A stretch of DNA of 64,000 nucleotides, from the NCBI GenBank assembly GCA_027531145.1, contig JAPZRF010000034.1:62001-126000 (forward strand). Reading direction: 5' to 3'. This document shows positions 27,795 through 37,622 of this stretch, in pieces; the first letter of the stretch is position 1, and each line of letters opens with the position of its first letter. The notes under the pieces were generated by a model, which made no database searches, had not been told where the DNA came from, and was given only the letters and a program-made list of their open reading frames with translations. Both the position numbers and the translations under genes were made by a program. The DNA is from Brevundimonas sp. (GTDB lineage Bacteria; Pseudomonadota; Alphaproteobacteria; Caulobacterales; Caulobacteraceae).

Positions 27795-28825
27795 CGGGTG
27801 ATCTCCCTGAGGGCGGTGCGGAGGATGTCGCCGACCAGGGCGTCCTCCTTGAGAAAGGCGTCGTGGCCGTAAAGCGACGGGGCCTCGACGAAGCGGAACA
27901 GCAGGGGCAGGCGCGCGGCCAGTTCGCGGAGGTCCTCGATCGGCGTCAGCCGGTCCGAGGTGAAGCCGACGAGGGTGACCGGCACGGCTACCGCCTCGGG
28001 CTCGAGCCGGTGCCGGTCGATCGAGTCCGACAGGCTGATCCAGCGCGCCGGGGTGGTATGGTGACGGTAGGCGTGGCCGCGCGAGATCAGGTAGTCGCAC
28101 ACCGCATAGGCCTCACCGGCGCGGTCCGGCGCGGCGGCATCGAAGCGGGCGTCAAACTCGTCCGGGGTGCGATAGGTGGTCATGGCCAACTGGCGCGCGA
28201 GAGCGACGCCGTCCTCCGGGCGGCCGGCCGCCTCGGCCAGCTCGAGGATACGGCGCTGCACGCCGCGCCAGGCGACGGCCAGGGGATGGGCCCGGTGCGC
28301 CGCCGAGACGACCAGCAGCTGCCCGACCCGTCCCGGAAACAGGGTGCCAAAGGCCAAGGCGATCATGCCGCCGTAGGAGCAGCCCACGAAGGCGGCGAGC
28401 CGGGGGATGTCGAGATGGTCCAGCGCCAGGGCCAGAAGCCTGGCCTGATCACGGGTGGTGATGGTCACCGGCCGGGCCAGACCCTCGGCACCCGGGGCGA
28501 AGTCGAAGGCCAGCACCCGCAGGCGGTGGAGGTCGATCGGCGCGCGCGGGCCCACCGCGCCGGACCACCAGCCCAGCCCATTGGTCTCGGTGCGGTGCAC
28601 GAACCGGCCGGACGAGATACCGCCGGCCACCGCCACGACCGGTGCCCCGGCCGGGCCGTGCAGGCGAGCCAGCAGGCTGCGCTGCGGCAGGCATTCGCCG
28701 GACTCCAGCCGGAAGTCGACGGGAATGGGCACCGCCACGTCGCGCGCACCAAGACGGGCCGCGCCGGAGGGCCGACAGAGCGGGTCGGCAGGAGGGTGAA
28801 GGTCAGGGGCAACAGCTAGGGTCAT
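27791..28825 (-). CDS. metX: Homoserine O-acyltransferase, MetX family
   Basis: The enzyme activates homoserine for methionine synthesis. ATG 28825 gives 344 residues with an alpha/beta hydrolase fold. The nucleophile elbow is FVGCSYGGMIAL (catalytic Ser), the acid lies near VGFTSDRLTP, and the His is in YGHDAFLKE. The elbow differs from the G-x-S-M-G-G-M of acetyl-CoA MetX and the protein is shorter, so it may use succinyl-CoA, as some MetX-fold enzymes do. The substrate cannot be settled by reading. A SAM-I riboswitch precedes it. Confidence 0.85.
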   Translation of the reverse strand: MTLAVAPDLHPPADPLCRPSGAARLGARDVAVPIPVDFRLESGECLPQRSLLARLHGPAGAPVVAVAGGISSGRFVHRTETNGLGWWSGAVGPRAPIDLHRLRVLAFDFAPGAEGLARPVTITTRDQARLLALALDHLDIPRLAAFVGCSYGGMIALAFGTLFPGRVGQLLVVSAAHRAHPLAVAWRGVQRRILELAEAAGRPEDGVALARQLAMTTYRTPDEFDARFDAAAPDRAGEAYAVCDYLISRGHAYRHHTTPARWISLSDSIDRHRLEPEAVAVPVTLVGFTSDRLTPIEDLRELAARLPLLFRFVEAPSLYGHDAFLKEDALVGDILRTALREITR

Positions 28826-28875
28826 CGGTCGTCCGCTTCGTCTCGGCCCGGCAAGGCTCAAGCGGCGACAGACCC

Positions 28876-28905
28876 GTGGAGACATCGCCTGACCGACGCC
28901 TCCAC
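28876..28905 (-). promoter_or_regulatory. Hairpin in the expression platform of the metX riboswitch
   Basis: GTGGAG and CTCCAC (28900-28905 and 28876-28881 on the plus strand) can pair on the minus-strand RNA immediately after the aptamer P1 stem. No T-run follows, so an effect on translation or on an alternative fold is more likely than intrinsic termination. Confidence 0.4.
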
Positions 28906-29013
28906 CCATCTCTCGGAAGGCCCGGGGGCCTCCGCAGGAGTTGGCACCGTTCGGGTGGAACCCGATGGTTGCCCCGGCGTCAAAGGGCCTATCCCTCAGC
29001 CGGTCTTGATGAG
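28905..29013 (-). ncRNA. SAM-I (S-box) riboswitch upstream of metX-metB
   Basis: On the minus strand the RNA reads CTCATCAAGACCGGCTGAGG, GATAGGCCC, TTTGACGCCGGGGCAACC, a short hairpin, CGGTGCCAACTCC, and closes with GAGAGATGGG. These are the ordered S-box elements: P1 (29008-29013 with 28905-28910), the GAGGGA/GGCCC core, TGACGCC...GGGCAACC with the kink-turn side, the GGTGCCAA(N)TCC core and the closing GA-GAT. SAM binding should reduce expression of the metX-metB operon. Confidence 0.9.
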
Positions 29014-29021
29014 CTGCAAGT

Positions 29022-29050
29022 AGATTGTTCGCGGACGCGGCACCGGTCAA
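29022..29050 (-). promoter_or_regulatory. Probable promoter of the metX riboswitch transcript
   Basis: On the minus strand TTGACC (29045-29050) and CAATCT (29022-29027) are separated by 17 bases, and transcription would start just before the riboswitch. This is a housekeeping-sigma-like arrangement judged by eye. Confidence 0.45.
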
Positions 29051-29144
29051 GTGCAAATATCAACCTTTCTCGCCCCATGTAGCTCCGCGTCGCGCGCGGG
29101 CGAGGCCGCCGGAGCCCATGTCACGCAAATTTCGTGCGTGCGGC

Positions 29145-29150
29145 TTGACA
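29145..29150 (+). promoter_or_regulatory. Consensus -35 box ahead of the thr leader
   Basis: TTGACA occurs 51 bases before the leader peptide start. The matching -10 position (about 29168-29173, ACATGG) is poor, which is common in this group. An imperfect dyad CACGC...GCGTG lies just upstream at about 29122-29140 and could be an operator. Confidence 0.4.
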
Positions 29151-29200
29151 AGCTAGCGGGTCCTTCGACATGGTTGGGTCAGACCTGACCGGAGCGTCCC

Positions 29201-29338
29201 GTGGCGCAAGCCTTGACCCAGACTGGCCGCACGATCGCCCTCCCGGCGGTGCGCGACAGCCTGCGCGGTCCAGACGGCGGTCTCGGCACCATCACCATCA
29301 CCACCACCACCATGCCCTTACGGGCGGGGACAGGCTAG
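29201..29338 (+). CDS. thrL: thr operon leader peptide
   Basis: A 45-residue leader from GTG 29201 (GGAG 6 bases upstream) ends at TAG 29336-29338. Near its end it reads GTITITTTTMPLRAGTG, a run of Thr and Ile codons like the enterobacterial ThrL (which carries alternating Thr and Ile). It precedes an antiterminator/terminator pair and the fused aspartokinase/homoserine dehydrogenase gene. Ribosome stalling at the Thr/Ile codons when charged tRNA is scarce should favour the antiterminator. Start codon uncertain, function inferred. Confidence 0.8.
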   Translation: MAQALTQTGRTIALPAVRDSLRGPDGGLGTITITTTTMPLRAGTG

Positions 29339-29369
29339 CGCGCGCCAGACCGGCCAGCGCCCAGACCGA

Positions 29370-29405
29370 AACCCCGCCCGGCCCCGCCAGGCGGGGTTTT
29401 TCTTT
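29370..29405 (+). terminator. Attenuator terminator of the thr leader
   Basis: AACCCCGCC (29370-29378) pairs with GGCGGGGTT (29390-29398), followed by a T-rich run. The competing antiterminator is GGGCGGGG (29322-29329) pairing perfectly with CCCCGCCC (29372-29379). A ribosome reaching the leader stop at 29338 would cover the first arm and leave the terminator free. Confidence 0.85.
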
Positions 29406-29445
29406 GTCCTCTTTCCTCGCCAGACCCCAGCTCCCGGAGCCCGCC

Positions 29446-31164
29446 ATGTCCGCCCTCGACCTCCTCGACCGCCCTGCCCGGGCCCGCCGCCCCGCCGCCG
29501 CCCGCGCTGCGCCCGCGGAGGAGGTCGTGGTGCTGAAGTTCGGCTCCTCGGTGCTGCGCTCGATCGCCGATGCACCGCGCGCGGCCTCGGAGGTTTACCG
29601 CCACGTCCGCGCCGGACGCCGGGTGGTGGCGGTGGTCTCGGCCCTCGCCGGCGAAACGGACCGGCGCCTCGCCGAGGCTCGCGCCCTCGGCCTCGCACAC
29701 GACAACGACCTGCTACCGGCCCACGTCCTGCTCGGGGAGGAGGAGGCGGCGGCGCTTCTGGCGCTGGCCTGCGACCGGATCGGGCTGGATGTGATGCCGC
29801 TGGGGGTGCGCGAGCTGGGGCTGGCGGCGGTGGGCCCGGCCGAGCATGCGCGTCCCATGGGCATCGAGGGCGGCCGGCTGGAGGCGGCGGTGCAGCAGCA
29901 CGAGGTGGTGATCGCCCCGGGCTTCGGCGCGGTGCGGCCGTGCGGGCGGCTGGCGCTGTTGGGGCGCGGTGGCACCGACCTGACGGCAGTGGTGATCGCG
30001 GCGGAACTGGGCCTTGACCATGTGCGGCTGCTCAAGGACGTCGACGGCCTGTTCGATCGCGATCCCAATGCCGGCGACCCGGCGGCGCATCGCTTCGAGG
30101 CCTGCGACTGGGCCACGGCGCGCCGGCTCGGCGGCAAGCTGATCCAGCTCGACGCGCTCGACCTGGCTGAGGCCAGGGGGCTGGAGGTGGTGGTCGCCGC
30201 CCCGGGCTCAAGCGGCGGCACGCGCATCGGGGCGCAGCTCGCCCCGCCGGTCGCGCCGGCCGATCCGCGCCCGGTACGGGTGGCAGTGGCGGGTTGCGGC
30301 GTCGTCGGCGGCGGGCTGGTGGGCCGCCTGTCGGCCGATCCGCGGTACGAGCTGGTCGGGGTGCTGGTGCGTGATCCGGCGCGGCCGCGCGATGTCGAGG
30401 TCGATCCGGCGCTGCTGACGACCGACGCCGACGCCCTGCTGGCGCGGGGCCCCGAGGTGGTGCTGGAGGCCCTGTCGGACGGCACCGCGGGCCATGCTCT
30501 CATCCGCAAGGCGCTGCAGGCCGGGCTGGCGGTGGCCAGCGCCAACAAACAGGCGATCAGCGTCGATCCGGCAGGGTTGGCCGCGCTGGCGGCGCAGCAT
30601 GGCGGCCGGCTGGCCTACTCGGCCGCCGTGGGCGGCGGCTCGCCGATGATCGAGACCCTGCGCAAGGCCCGCGCCGCCGGGGAAGTGGTCGGCTTCGAGG
30701 CGGTGCTCAATGGCACGGTCAACTTCATGCTCGACCGCCTGGGGCAGGGGGCGGCGTTTGAGGTCGCCCTGGCCGAGGCCCGCGCTGCCGGCTTCGCCGA
30801 GGAGGACCCCTCGGCCGACCTGGAGGGGCACGACTCGGCCGCCAAGGTGCGGCTGCTGGCGCACGAGGCGTTCGGGCGCCTGCCTGAAGCCCTGCCGCTG
30901 GATGCGCTGGAGGCGGCCGCGCCGCCGGTCGCGGCCGGGGTGCGCCAGGTCGGGGCCTGTCGCCTTGAAGAGGGCGCGCTGGTCGCCTCGGTCCGGCTCG
31001 CGCCGGTGGAGGATCCGCTGTTCCTTGGCCTGCACGGCGAGCGGAACGCCCTGCGCGTGTTCGGGGCCGACGGCCGGGTCTGGACCTGTCGGGGGCGCGG
31101 GGCCGGCCGTCACGCCACCTGCGAGAGCGTGCTGGCCGATCTGCGTGATCTGGCAGAGGTCTAA
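29446..31164 (+). CDS. Fused aspartokinase-like / homoserine dehydrogenase, no ACT domain
   Basis: The 572-residue protein has an amino-acid-kinase domain (about 25-270) with VLKFGSSVL (usually KFGGTS), GRGGTDLTAVVIA and KDVDGLFDRDPN. A homoserine dehydrogenase follows (about 275-570) with GCGVVGGGL, ASANKQAI, AAVGGGSPMIETL, LNGTVNFMLDRL and EDPSADLEGHDSAAKV. The ACT domains that carry threonine feedback in ThrA are missing between the two halves (ThrA is about 820 residues). The kinase motif is altered, so the kinase activity is uncertain. The gene is under the thr attenuator, which may replace allosteric control. Confidence 0.85.
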   Translation: MSALDLLDRPARARRPAAARAAPAEEVVVLKFGSSVLRSIADAPRAASEVYRHVRAGRRVVAVVSALAGETDRRLAEARALGLAHDNDLLPAHVLLGEEEAAALLALACDRIGLDVMPLGVRELGLAAVGPAEHARPMGIEGGRLEAAVQQHEVVIAPGFGAVRPCGRLALLGRGGTDLTAVVIAAELGLDHVRLLKDVDGLFDRDPNAGDPAAHRFEACDWATARRLGGKLIQLDALDLAEARGLEVVVAAPGSSGGTRIGAQLAPPVAPADPRPVRVAVAGCGVVGGGLVGRLSADPRYELVGVLVRDPARPRDVEVDPALLTTDADALLARGPEVVLEALSDGTAGHALIRKALQAGLAVASANKQAISVDPAGLAALAAQHGGRLAYSAAVGGGSPMIETLRKARAAGEVVGFEAVLNGTVNFMLDRLGQGAAFEVALAEARAAGFAEEDPSADLEGHDSAAKVRLLAHEAFGRLPEALPLDALEAAAPPVAAGVRQVGACRLEEGALVASVRLAPVEDPLFLGLHGERNALRVFGADGRVWTCRGRGAGRHATCESVLADLRDLAEV

Positions 31165-31228
31165 AGGGTCGAAATCACCCCTGCGGTGCACGATTGCGCA
31201 GGCGGGGGCAAAAAACCTGTTCCCGGTC

Positions 31229-31257
31229 TTGTGCGGTGCCGCGACGCATGGTTTAGT
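31229..31257 (+). promoter_or_regulatory. Possible promoter of the ilv leader
   Basis: TTGTGC (31229-31234) and TTTAGT (31252-31257) are separated by 17 bases, 25 bases before the leader start. A weak match judged by eye. Confidence 0.3.
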
Positions 31258-31281
31258 GCGGGCGTTCAGAAGGAGCTGATC

Positions 31282-31434
31282 TTGGACTTTGGCGCGACCC
31301 GGTTTGTGATCCGTAGCACGGCGAAAGCCGGCGCGATCACGCGCGTCCAGTCTCCCCTTCTCTCGGCCCAAGTCATTATTCTTTCGGTACTTCTCACCCT
31401 CCTTGCGAGTGTGGGGCGGATGCTCGTGACCTGA
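31282..31434 (+). CDS. ilv-leu operon leader peptide
   Basis: The 50-residue leader starts at TTG 31282, with AAGGAG 6 bases upstream, and ends at TGA 31432-31434. Its C-terminal half reads QVIILSVLLTLLASVG, a dense run of Val, Ile and Leu codons (31345-31400). It is followed by competing RNA stems and the ilvD start. The composition and position are those of an attenuator leader for branched-chain amino-acid genes. A GTG start further in (31315) would also work. Confidence 0.83.
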   Translation: MDFGATRFVIRSTAKAGAITRVQSPLLSAQVIILSVLLTLLASVGRMLVT

Positions 31435-31461
31435 CCGGTCCGAAACAGCACCGAACCCCAC

Positions 31462-31494
31462 ACCCGCTCCGGACCCCGGCAGCGGGTTTTTTCT
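31462..31494 (+). terminator. Attenuator terminator of the ilv leader
   Basis: ACCCGCT (31462-31468) pairs with AGCGGGT (31481-31487), followed by six T. The competing stem is GTGTGGGG (31409-31416) with CCCCACAC (31456-31463), which overlaps the terminator arm by two bases. The first arm lies within the leader coding region just after the Val/Ile/Leu run. Confidence 0.8.
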
Positions 31495-31545
31495 TACCCG
31501 AACCCACCCCTCACCTCCTGACTGGCCCGAACAAGACCTCCTCCG

Positions 31546-33300
31546 ATGACGCAAGATTCTTCCCCTGAAAGTCCGTCTTCCGGTGCCGTTCCCGAACGGC
31601 GCAGCCACGCCATCACGCGGGGTCCGTCGCGCGCCGCCGCCCGCAGCTATCTGCGCGCCGCCGGCATGAGCGACGCCGACTTCGACAAGCCGATGATCGG
31701 GGTGGTCAACACCTGGTCCACGGTGACGCCGTGCAACATGCACCTGGACCGGCTGGCCCGGGATGTGCGCGCCGGGATCATCGCCGCGGGCGGTTATCCG
31801 GTGGATTTCAACACCATCGTCGTCACCGACGGCATCTCGATGGGCTCGCCCGGCATGAAGGCCTCGCTGATCTCCCGCGAGGTGATCGCCGACTCGATCG
31901 AGCTGGCGGTCGAGGGACACCAGCTGGACGGCGTGATCTGTATCGTCGGCTGCGACAAGACCATCCCGGCCGCTGCGATGGCCCTGGCCCGTATGGATAT
32001 TCCGGGGCTGGTCTACTACGGCGGCACCATCCTGCCCGGCCGTCTGGCCGAGCGGGAGATCTCGATCCAGGAGGTGTTCGAGGCTATCGGCGCGCACGGT
32101 GCCGGAGCTCTCGATGATGCCGGGCTGAAGGCCGTCGAACAGGCCGCCTGCCCGGGAGCCGGAGCCTGTGGCGGCCAGTTCACCGCCAATACGATGGCCA
32201 TGGCCCTGTCGGTGATGGGGCTGTCGCCGATGGGTGCCAACGACGTGCCGGCGGTCGACCCGGCCAAGACCGCCGAGGGCGAGCGCTGCGGCCGTCTGGT
32301 GGTCGAGCGCGTGTTCGCCGGCGACCACGCCCGCAAGTACATCACCCGCCGCTCGTTACAGAACGCCGCCGCCGCCGTCTCGGCCTCTGGGGGCTCGACC
32401 AACGCCGTGCTGCACCTGACCGCCATCGCCGCCGAGGCCGGCGTCGAGTTCGGCATCGAGGACTGCCACCAGGCCTGCGCGGCGACGCCGGTGATCTGCG
32501 ATCTGAAGCCCGGCGGACGGTTCCTGGCCTCGCACCTGCACGCCGCCGGCGGCACCCGGCTGGTGACGCAGCGGCTGGCCGAGGCCGGCCTGATCGCCAA
32601 CGCCCCGACGGTGTCGGGCGAGAGCCTGTTTGCCGAGGCGGCGCGGGCCGAGCCTGCCCCCGGTCAGCAGGTGGTGACCGCCGTCGCGCAGCCGGTCACG
32701 CCGCGCGGCTCCTTCGCCGTGCTGTACGGCGATGTGGCACCCGACGGCGCCGTCCTGAAGCTGACCGGCCACGCCATAGCCCGCTTCGAGGGCCCGGCGA
32801 CGGTGTTCGACTCCGAGGAAGACGCCTTCCACGCGGTGCAGGCCGGCGAGGTCGGTGAGGGCGACGTCATCGTCATTCGCTACGAGGGGCCGAAGGGCGG
32901 ACCCGGCATGCGCGAGATGCTGCAGGTCACCGCCGCCCTGAAGGGGCGCGGGATCAAGGATGTGGCCCTGATCACCGACGGGCGCTTCTCCGGTGCCAGC
33001 TACGGATTTGTCGCCGGCCACGTCTCCCCGGAGGCTGCGGTTGGCGGCCCCATCGCCCTGATCCGCGACGGTGACCGCATCACGCTCGACGTGCCCAACC
33101 GGCGCATCGACGTGGCCGCCGACCTGGCGGGGCGCCGGGCCGGGTTCATCCCCGTGACCCGCCCGGCGCCGACCGGGGTCTTCGCCAAGTACGCCGCCAC
33201 GGTCGCCTCTGCGGCCCAGGGTGCCGTGACCATTCCCAATCCCCCGCCGGCGCAGGTCTTCCGCCCCGCCGCGACCACGACCGCCCGAGAGGACGCCTGA
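31546..33300 (+). CDS. ilvD: Dihydroxy-acid dehydratase
   Basis: IlvD dehydrates dihydroxy-acids to the 2-oxo acid precursors of valine and isoleucine using an iron-sulfur cluster. The protein has 584 residues. Motifs include [15 protein letters not shown] (cluster Cys), [15 protein letters not shown] (Cys), and [16 protein letters not shown] (Cys). [18 protein letters not shown] sits near the C-terminus. It is the first structural gene after the ilv attenuator and lies 2 bases before ilvC. Confidence 0.97.
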   Translation: MTQDSSPESPSSGAVPERRSHAITRGPSRAAARSYLRAAGMSDADFDKPMIGVVNTWSTVTPCNMHLDRLARDVRAGIIAAGGYPVDFNTIVVTDGISMGSPGMKASLISREVIADSIELAVEGHQLDGVICIVGCDKTIPAAAMALARMDIPGLVYYGGTILPGRLAEREISIQEVFEAIGAHGAGALDDAGLKAVEQAACPGAGACGGQFTANTMAMALSVMGLSPMGANDVPAVDPAKTAEGERCGRLVVERVFAGDHARKYITRRSLQNAAAAVSASGGSTNAVLHLTAIAAEAGVEFGIEDCHQACAATPVICDLKPGGRFLASHLHAAGGTRLVTQRLAEAGLIANAPTVSGESLFAEAARAEPAPGQQVVTAVAQPVTPRGSFAVLYGDVAPDGAVLKLTGHAIARFEGPATVFDSEEDAFHAVQAGEVGEGDVIVIRYEGPKGGPGMREMLQVTAALKGRGIKDVALITDGRFSGASYGFVAGHVSPEAAVGGPIALIRDGDRITLDVPNRRIDVAADLAGRRAGFIPVTRPAPTGVFAKYAATVASAAQGAVTIPNPPPAQVFRPAATTTAREDA

Positions 33301-33302
33301 CC

Positions 33303-34313
33303 ATGCAGATCTACACCAACGACGACGTGCGACCGGGGGCCATCGCCGGCCAGCGCATCGCTATCATCGGCTACGGCAGCCAGGGCCGGGCCCACGCCCA
33401 GAATCTGAGGGAGTCGGGCCATGACGTGATCGTCGGCGTCCGCGCCGGCGGCCGCGGCTGGTCGCACGCCCAGTCCGACGGCCTGGCCACCACCGAGCCC
33501 GCCGAGGCGGTCAAGGGCGCGGACATCATCGCTGTCCTGACCCCGGACATGGCCCAGGCGGACATCTATCGCGACACCATCGCGCCGAACGCCAAGAAGG
33601 GCGCGGCCCTGATGTTCGCCCACGGCTTCTCGATCCACTACGGCCGGATCGCGCCGCGCGCCGACCTCGACGTGATCCTGGTCGCGCCCAAGGGGCCGGG
33701 TGATCTGGTCCGCCGCGAGTACGCCCGAGGTCGCGGCGTGCCGACCCTGTTCGCAGTCGAGCGCGACGTCACCGGCAAGGCCCGCGACCGGGCCATGGGC
33801 TACGCCAAGGGCATCGGCGGTGCCACCGGCGGCTTGATCGAGACCAGCTTCCGCGAGGAGACCGAGACTGACCTGTTCGGCGAGCAGGCGGTGCTGTGCG
33901 GCGGTGCCAAGGAGCTGGTGATGCAGGGCTTCTCGACCCTGGTCGAGGCTGGTTACCAGCCCGAGGTCGCCTACTTCGAGTGCCTGCACGAGCTGAAGCT
34001 GATCGTCGACCTGTTCTACGAGGGCGGCGTCTCCAAGATGCACGAGTTCATCTCCGAGACCGCCAAGTACGGCGCGGTCGTGTCGGGGCCGCGGGTCGTC
34101 AATGGCGAGACCCGGGCGCGCATGAAGGAGGTGCTGACCGACATCCAGTCGGGGGCCTTCGCCCGCGACTGGATCGCCGAGAACGAGGCCGGCAAGGGTG
34201 CCTACGAGGCTCTTCTGAAGGCCGACCATGACCATCCGATCGAGGCCATCGGCGCCTCGTTGCGCGAACGCATGGCCTGGTTGCAGCCCGCCGCCAAGCC
34301 TGCCGCCGCCTGA
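33303..34313 (+). CDS. ilvC: Ketol-acid reductoisomerase, class I
   Basis: IlvC converts acetolactate or acetohydroxybutyrate with NADPH. The 336-residue length is class I. The Rossmann motif is [16 protein letters not shown], followed by [35 protein letters not shown] with metal-binding acidic residues, and [19 protein letters not shown]. Confidence 0.97.
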   Translation: MQIYTNDDVRPGAIAGQRIAIIGYGSQGRAHAQNLRESGHDVIVGVRAGGRGWSHAQSDGLATTEPAEAVKGADIIAVLTPDMAQADIYRDTIAPNAKKGAALMFAHGFSIHYGRIAPRADLDVILVAPKGPGDLVRREYARGRGVPTLFAVERDVTGKARDRAMGYAKGIGGATGGLIETSFREETETDLFGEQAVLCGGAKELVMQGFSTLVEAGYQPEVAYFECLHELKLIVDLFYEGGVSKMHEFISETAKYGAVVSGPRVVNGETRARMKEVLTDIQSGAFARDWIAENEAGKGAYEALLKADHDHPIEAIGASLRERMAWLQPAAKPAAA

Positions 34314-34337
34314 TCCGCTGAGAGCCCCGGTACCGTC

Positions 34338-36029
34338 ATGAGCGCCGCCGCGCCCGCCTACATCCCCGAGGCCAGCCCCGCCCGCACGGGCGCGCGCCTG
34401 CTCGTCCAGACCCTCGAACAGCTGGGGGTCGAGGTGGTGTTCGGCTATCCCGGCGGTGCCATCATGCCTGTTTATGATGCCCTGACCGGCTCGGGCCTGC
34501 GTCACATCCTGGTGCGCCACGAGCAGGGTGCCGCCTTCGCTGCCGACGCCTATGCCCGTGTCAGCGGCAAGCCCGGCGTCTGCATGGCGACCTCCGGTCC
34601 GGGGGCGACCAACCTGATCACCGGCATCGCCAATGCGATGATGGACTCTGTGCCGATGGTCTGCATCACCGGCAATGTCGCCCAGGGGCTGATGGGAACC
34701 GACGCCTTCCAGGAGATCGATATCCTGGGACTCACCCTGCCCATCGTGAAGCACTCGATCCTGGTACGGGATCCGGCCGACGTGCCGGCGGCGGTGGAAG
34801 AGGCCTTCTTCATCGCCACCGACGGCCGTCCTGGCCCGGTGCTGATCGACCTGCCCAAGGACGTCCAGGTCGGCACGGCTGACCGCCCCTCGGCCTTCTC
34901 CCGGCCGAACGCGGCGGCCGGCATCGACCGGGACGCCATCGCCCGGGCCGGGGCGGCGATCCGCAAGGCCGAGCGTCCGCTGGTCTATGTCGGCGGCGGG
35001 GTGAAGATCGCCGGAGCCGTGGACGAACTGCGCGCTTTCGTCGAGCGCACCGGCATCCCGACGGTGTCGACCCTGAACGGGCTCGGCTGCATCCCGACCG
35101 GCGCGCCCGGTTATCTGGGCATGATGGGCATGCACGGGACACGGGCCGCCAATGAGGCGATCCAGCTCTCGGACCTGCTGATCGTGTTCGGGGCGCGCTT
35201 CGACGACCGGGCCACCGGCAAGCTGGCCGAGTTCGCGCCCCACGCCGAGGTTGTCCACTTTGACATCGATCCGGCCGAGGTCGGCAAGCTGCGCGCGGCG
35301 GCGGTCGGCGTGGTCGGCGACCTGAAGGCCGGCATCGCTGCTCTGGATCCCGGGCCGCTGGCGATCGAGCCGTGGATGATTCGCTGCGCCAGCCAGTCGC
35401 GCCGCCACGCTGCCCGCTACGACGCCCCGGGCGAGGGCGTCTATGCGCCGGCGCTGCTGAAGGAGCTGTCGGAGAAGGCCGGGGCGCGCTTCATCGCCGC
35501 CTGCGACGTCGGCCAGCATCAGATGTGGGCGGCCCAGCACTGCGCCGCGCCGCGGCCGCAGGCGCACCTGACCTCGGGCGGACTCGGAGCCATGGGCTTC
35601 GGACTGCCGGCGGGTCTGGGGGCCAAGCTGGCCGAACCGGACGCCGAGGTGGTGGTCATCGCCGGCGACGGCGGCTTCATGATGAACATCCAGGAGCTGG
35701 CCACCGCCCGCCGCTACGGCATAGGCGTCAAGGTGCTGCTGATCGACAACTCGGGGCTGGGCCTGGTGCGCCAGTGGCAGAGCCTGTTCTTCGACCAGAA
35801 CTATTCCGAGGTCGACCTGTCGGACAATCCGGACTTCGTCGTCGTGGCGCAGGCCTTCGGCGTCGAAGCCTTCCGAATTAGCCGGCGCGAGGAAGTGTCG
35901 GCCGGGATCGACCGGCTGCTCGCCGCTGACGGCCCCTGCCTCGCGCACGTGATCATCGACCCTAAAGAGAACGTCTGGCCGCTGGTGCCGCCGGGCAAGT
36001 CCAACGCCGAAATGATGGAGGGCGCCTGA
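34338..36029 (+). CDS. ilvB: Acetolactate synthase, large catalytic subunit
   Basis: This is the ThDP- and FAD-dependent enzyme that starts the branched-chain pathway. The protein has 563 residues. FGYPGGAIMPVYDAL and HEQGAAFAADAYARVSG are N-terminal ThDP and substrate motifs. The C-terminal GDGGFMMNIQELATARRYG is the ThDP/Mg motif. The regulatory subunit gene follows after 1 base. Confidence 0.96.
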   Translation: MSAAAPAYIPEASPARTGARLLVQTLEQLGVEVVFGYPGGAIMPVYDALTGSGLRHILVRHEQGAAFAADAYARVSGKPGVCMATSGPGATNLITGIANAMMDSVPMVCITGNVAQGLMGTDAFQEIDILGLTLPIVKHSILVRDPADVPAAVEEAFFIATDGRPGPVLIDLPKDVQVGTADRPSAFSRPNAAAGIDRDAIARAGAAIRKAERPLVYVGGGVKIAGAVDELRAFVERTGIPTVSTLNGLGCIPTGAPGYLGMMGMHGTRAANEAIQLSDLLIVFGARFDDRATGKLAEFAPHAEVVHFDIDPAEVGKLRAAAVGVVGDLKAGIAALDPGPLAIEPWMIRCASQSRRHAARYDAPGEGVYAPALLKELSEKAGARFIAACDVGQHQMWAAQHCAAPRPQAHLTSGGLGAMGFGLPAGLGAKLAEPDAEVVVIAGDGGFMMNIQELATARRYGIGVKVLLIDNSGLGLVRQWQSLFFDQNYSEVDLSDNPDFVVVAQAFGVEAFRISRREEVSAGIDRLLAADGPCLAHVIIDPKENVWPLVPPGKSNAEMMEGA

Positions 36030-36030
36030 G

Positions 36031-36278
36031 ATGCGCGACATCCTGAATCTGAACATCGACCGGGCCGACGGCTCCCTGCAGCGACTGATCGGTCTCGTCG
36101 AGCGCCGCGGTTTCCACATCGACGGGCTCAACGTCAGCGAGGCCGGAGCCGAGCGCCGGGTCGAGCTGGTGGTGCGCGGCCGTGACGCCGGCCGCTGCCT
36201 CGACACCCTGGGCCGTCAGATCGACCGTCTGTACGGCGTGCGTCGCGCGCCGGCCGGCTTCACGCCGGAGGCAGTCGT

Positions 36279-36282
<4 letters not shown>
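36031..36282 (+). CDS. ilvN: Acetolactate synthase small subunit, short IlvM-like form
   Basis: The 83-residue protein is one ACT domain: LNLNIDRADGSLQRLIGLVERRGFHIDGL. Its length resembles E. coli IlvM (87) rather than the 160-residue alphaproteobacterial IlvH, so it lacks the C-terminal domain. It overlaps leuA by ATGA. Valine feedback may therefore be weak or absent. Confidence 0.85.
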
Positions 36283-37487
<1,205 letters not shown>

Positions 37488-37494
37488 CGCCATC

Positions 37495-37619
37495 TCGTCC
37501 CCCGTCCCGACGGGGGAGGGGGACCGCGAAGCGGTGGAGGGGGCAACCGCTGGCGCACCGTCCTCCCCCTCCACCACGCTGCGCGAGGTCCCCCTCCCCC
37601 GCTTCGCAGGGGAGGAGAG
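37495..37619. repeat. Inverted pair of family B repeats between leuA and leuC
   Basis: Left copy: head hairpin TCCCCCGTC...GACGGGGGA, second hairpin ACCGC-GAA-GCGGT, then GGAGGGGGC. The right copy faces it. The pair occupies almost the whole leuA-leuC gap inside an operon and would form a large hairpin in the mRNA. Confidence 0.78.
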
Positions 37620-37622
37620 GTC

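Noticed and set aside
29290..29316. Run of nine His codons (CAC/CAT) in one frame, which could suggest a his leader
   Set aside because: That frame has no stop before the terminator and runs into the downstream gene, while the neighbouring frame gives Thr/Ile codons, a ribosome site and a stop in the right place. The downstream gene is for threonine, not histidine, synthesis.
33000..36206. Very long open frame (1068 codons) on the minus strand opposite ilvD-ilvC-ilvB
   Set aside because: It is a high-GC shadow of three well-recognised genes, with low-complexity composition and no family motifs. The same applies to the long minus-strand frame at 36639-39137.
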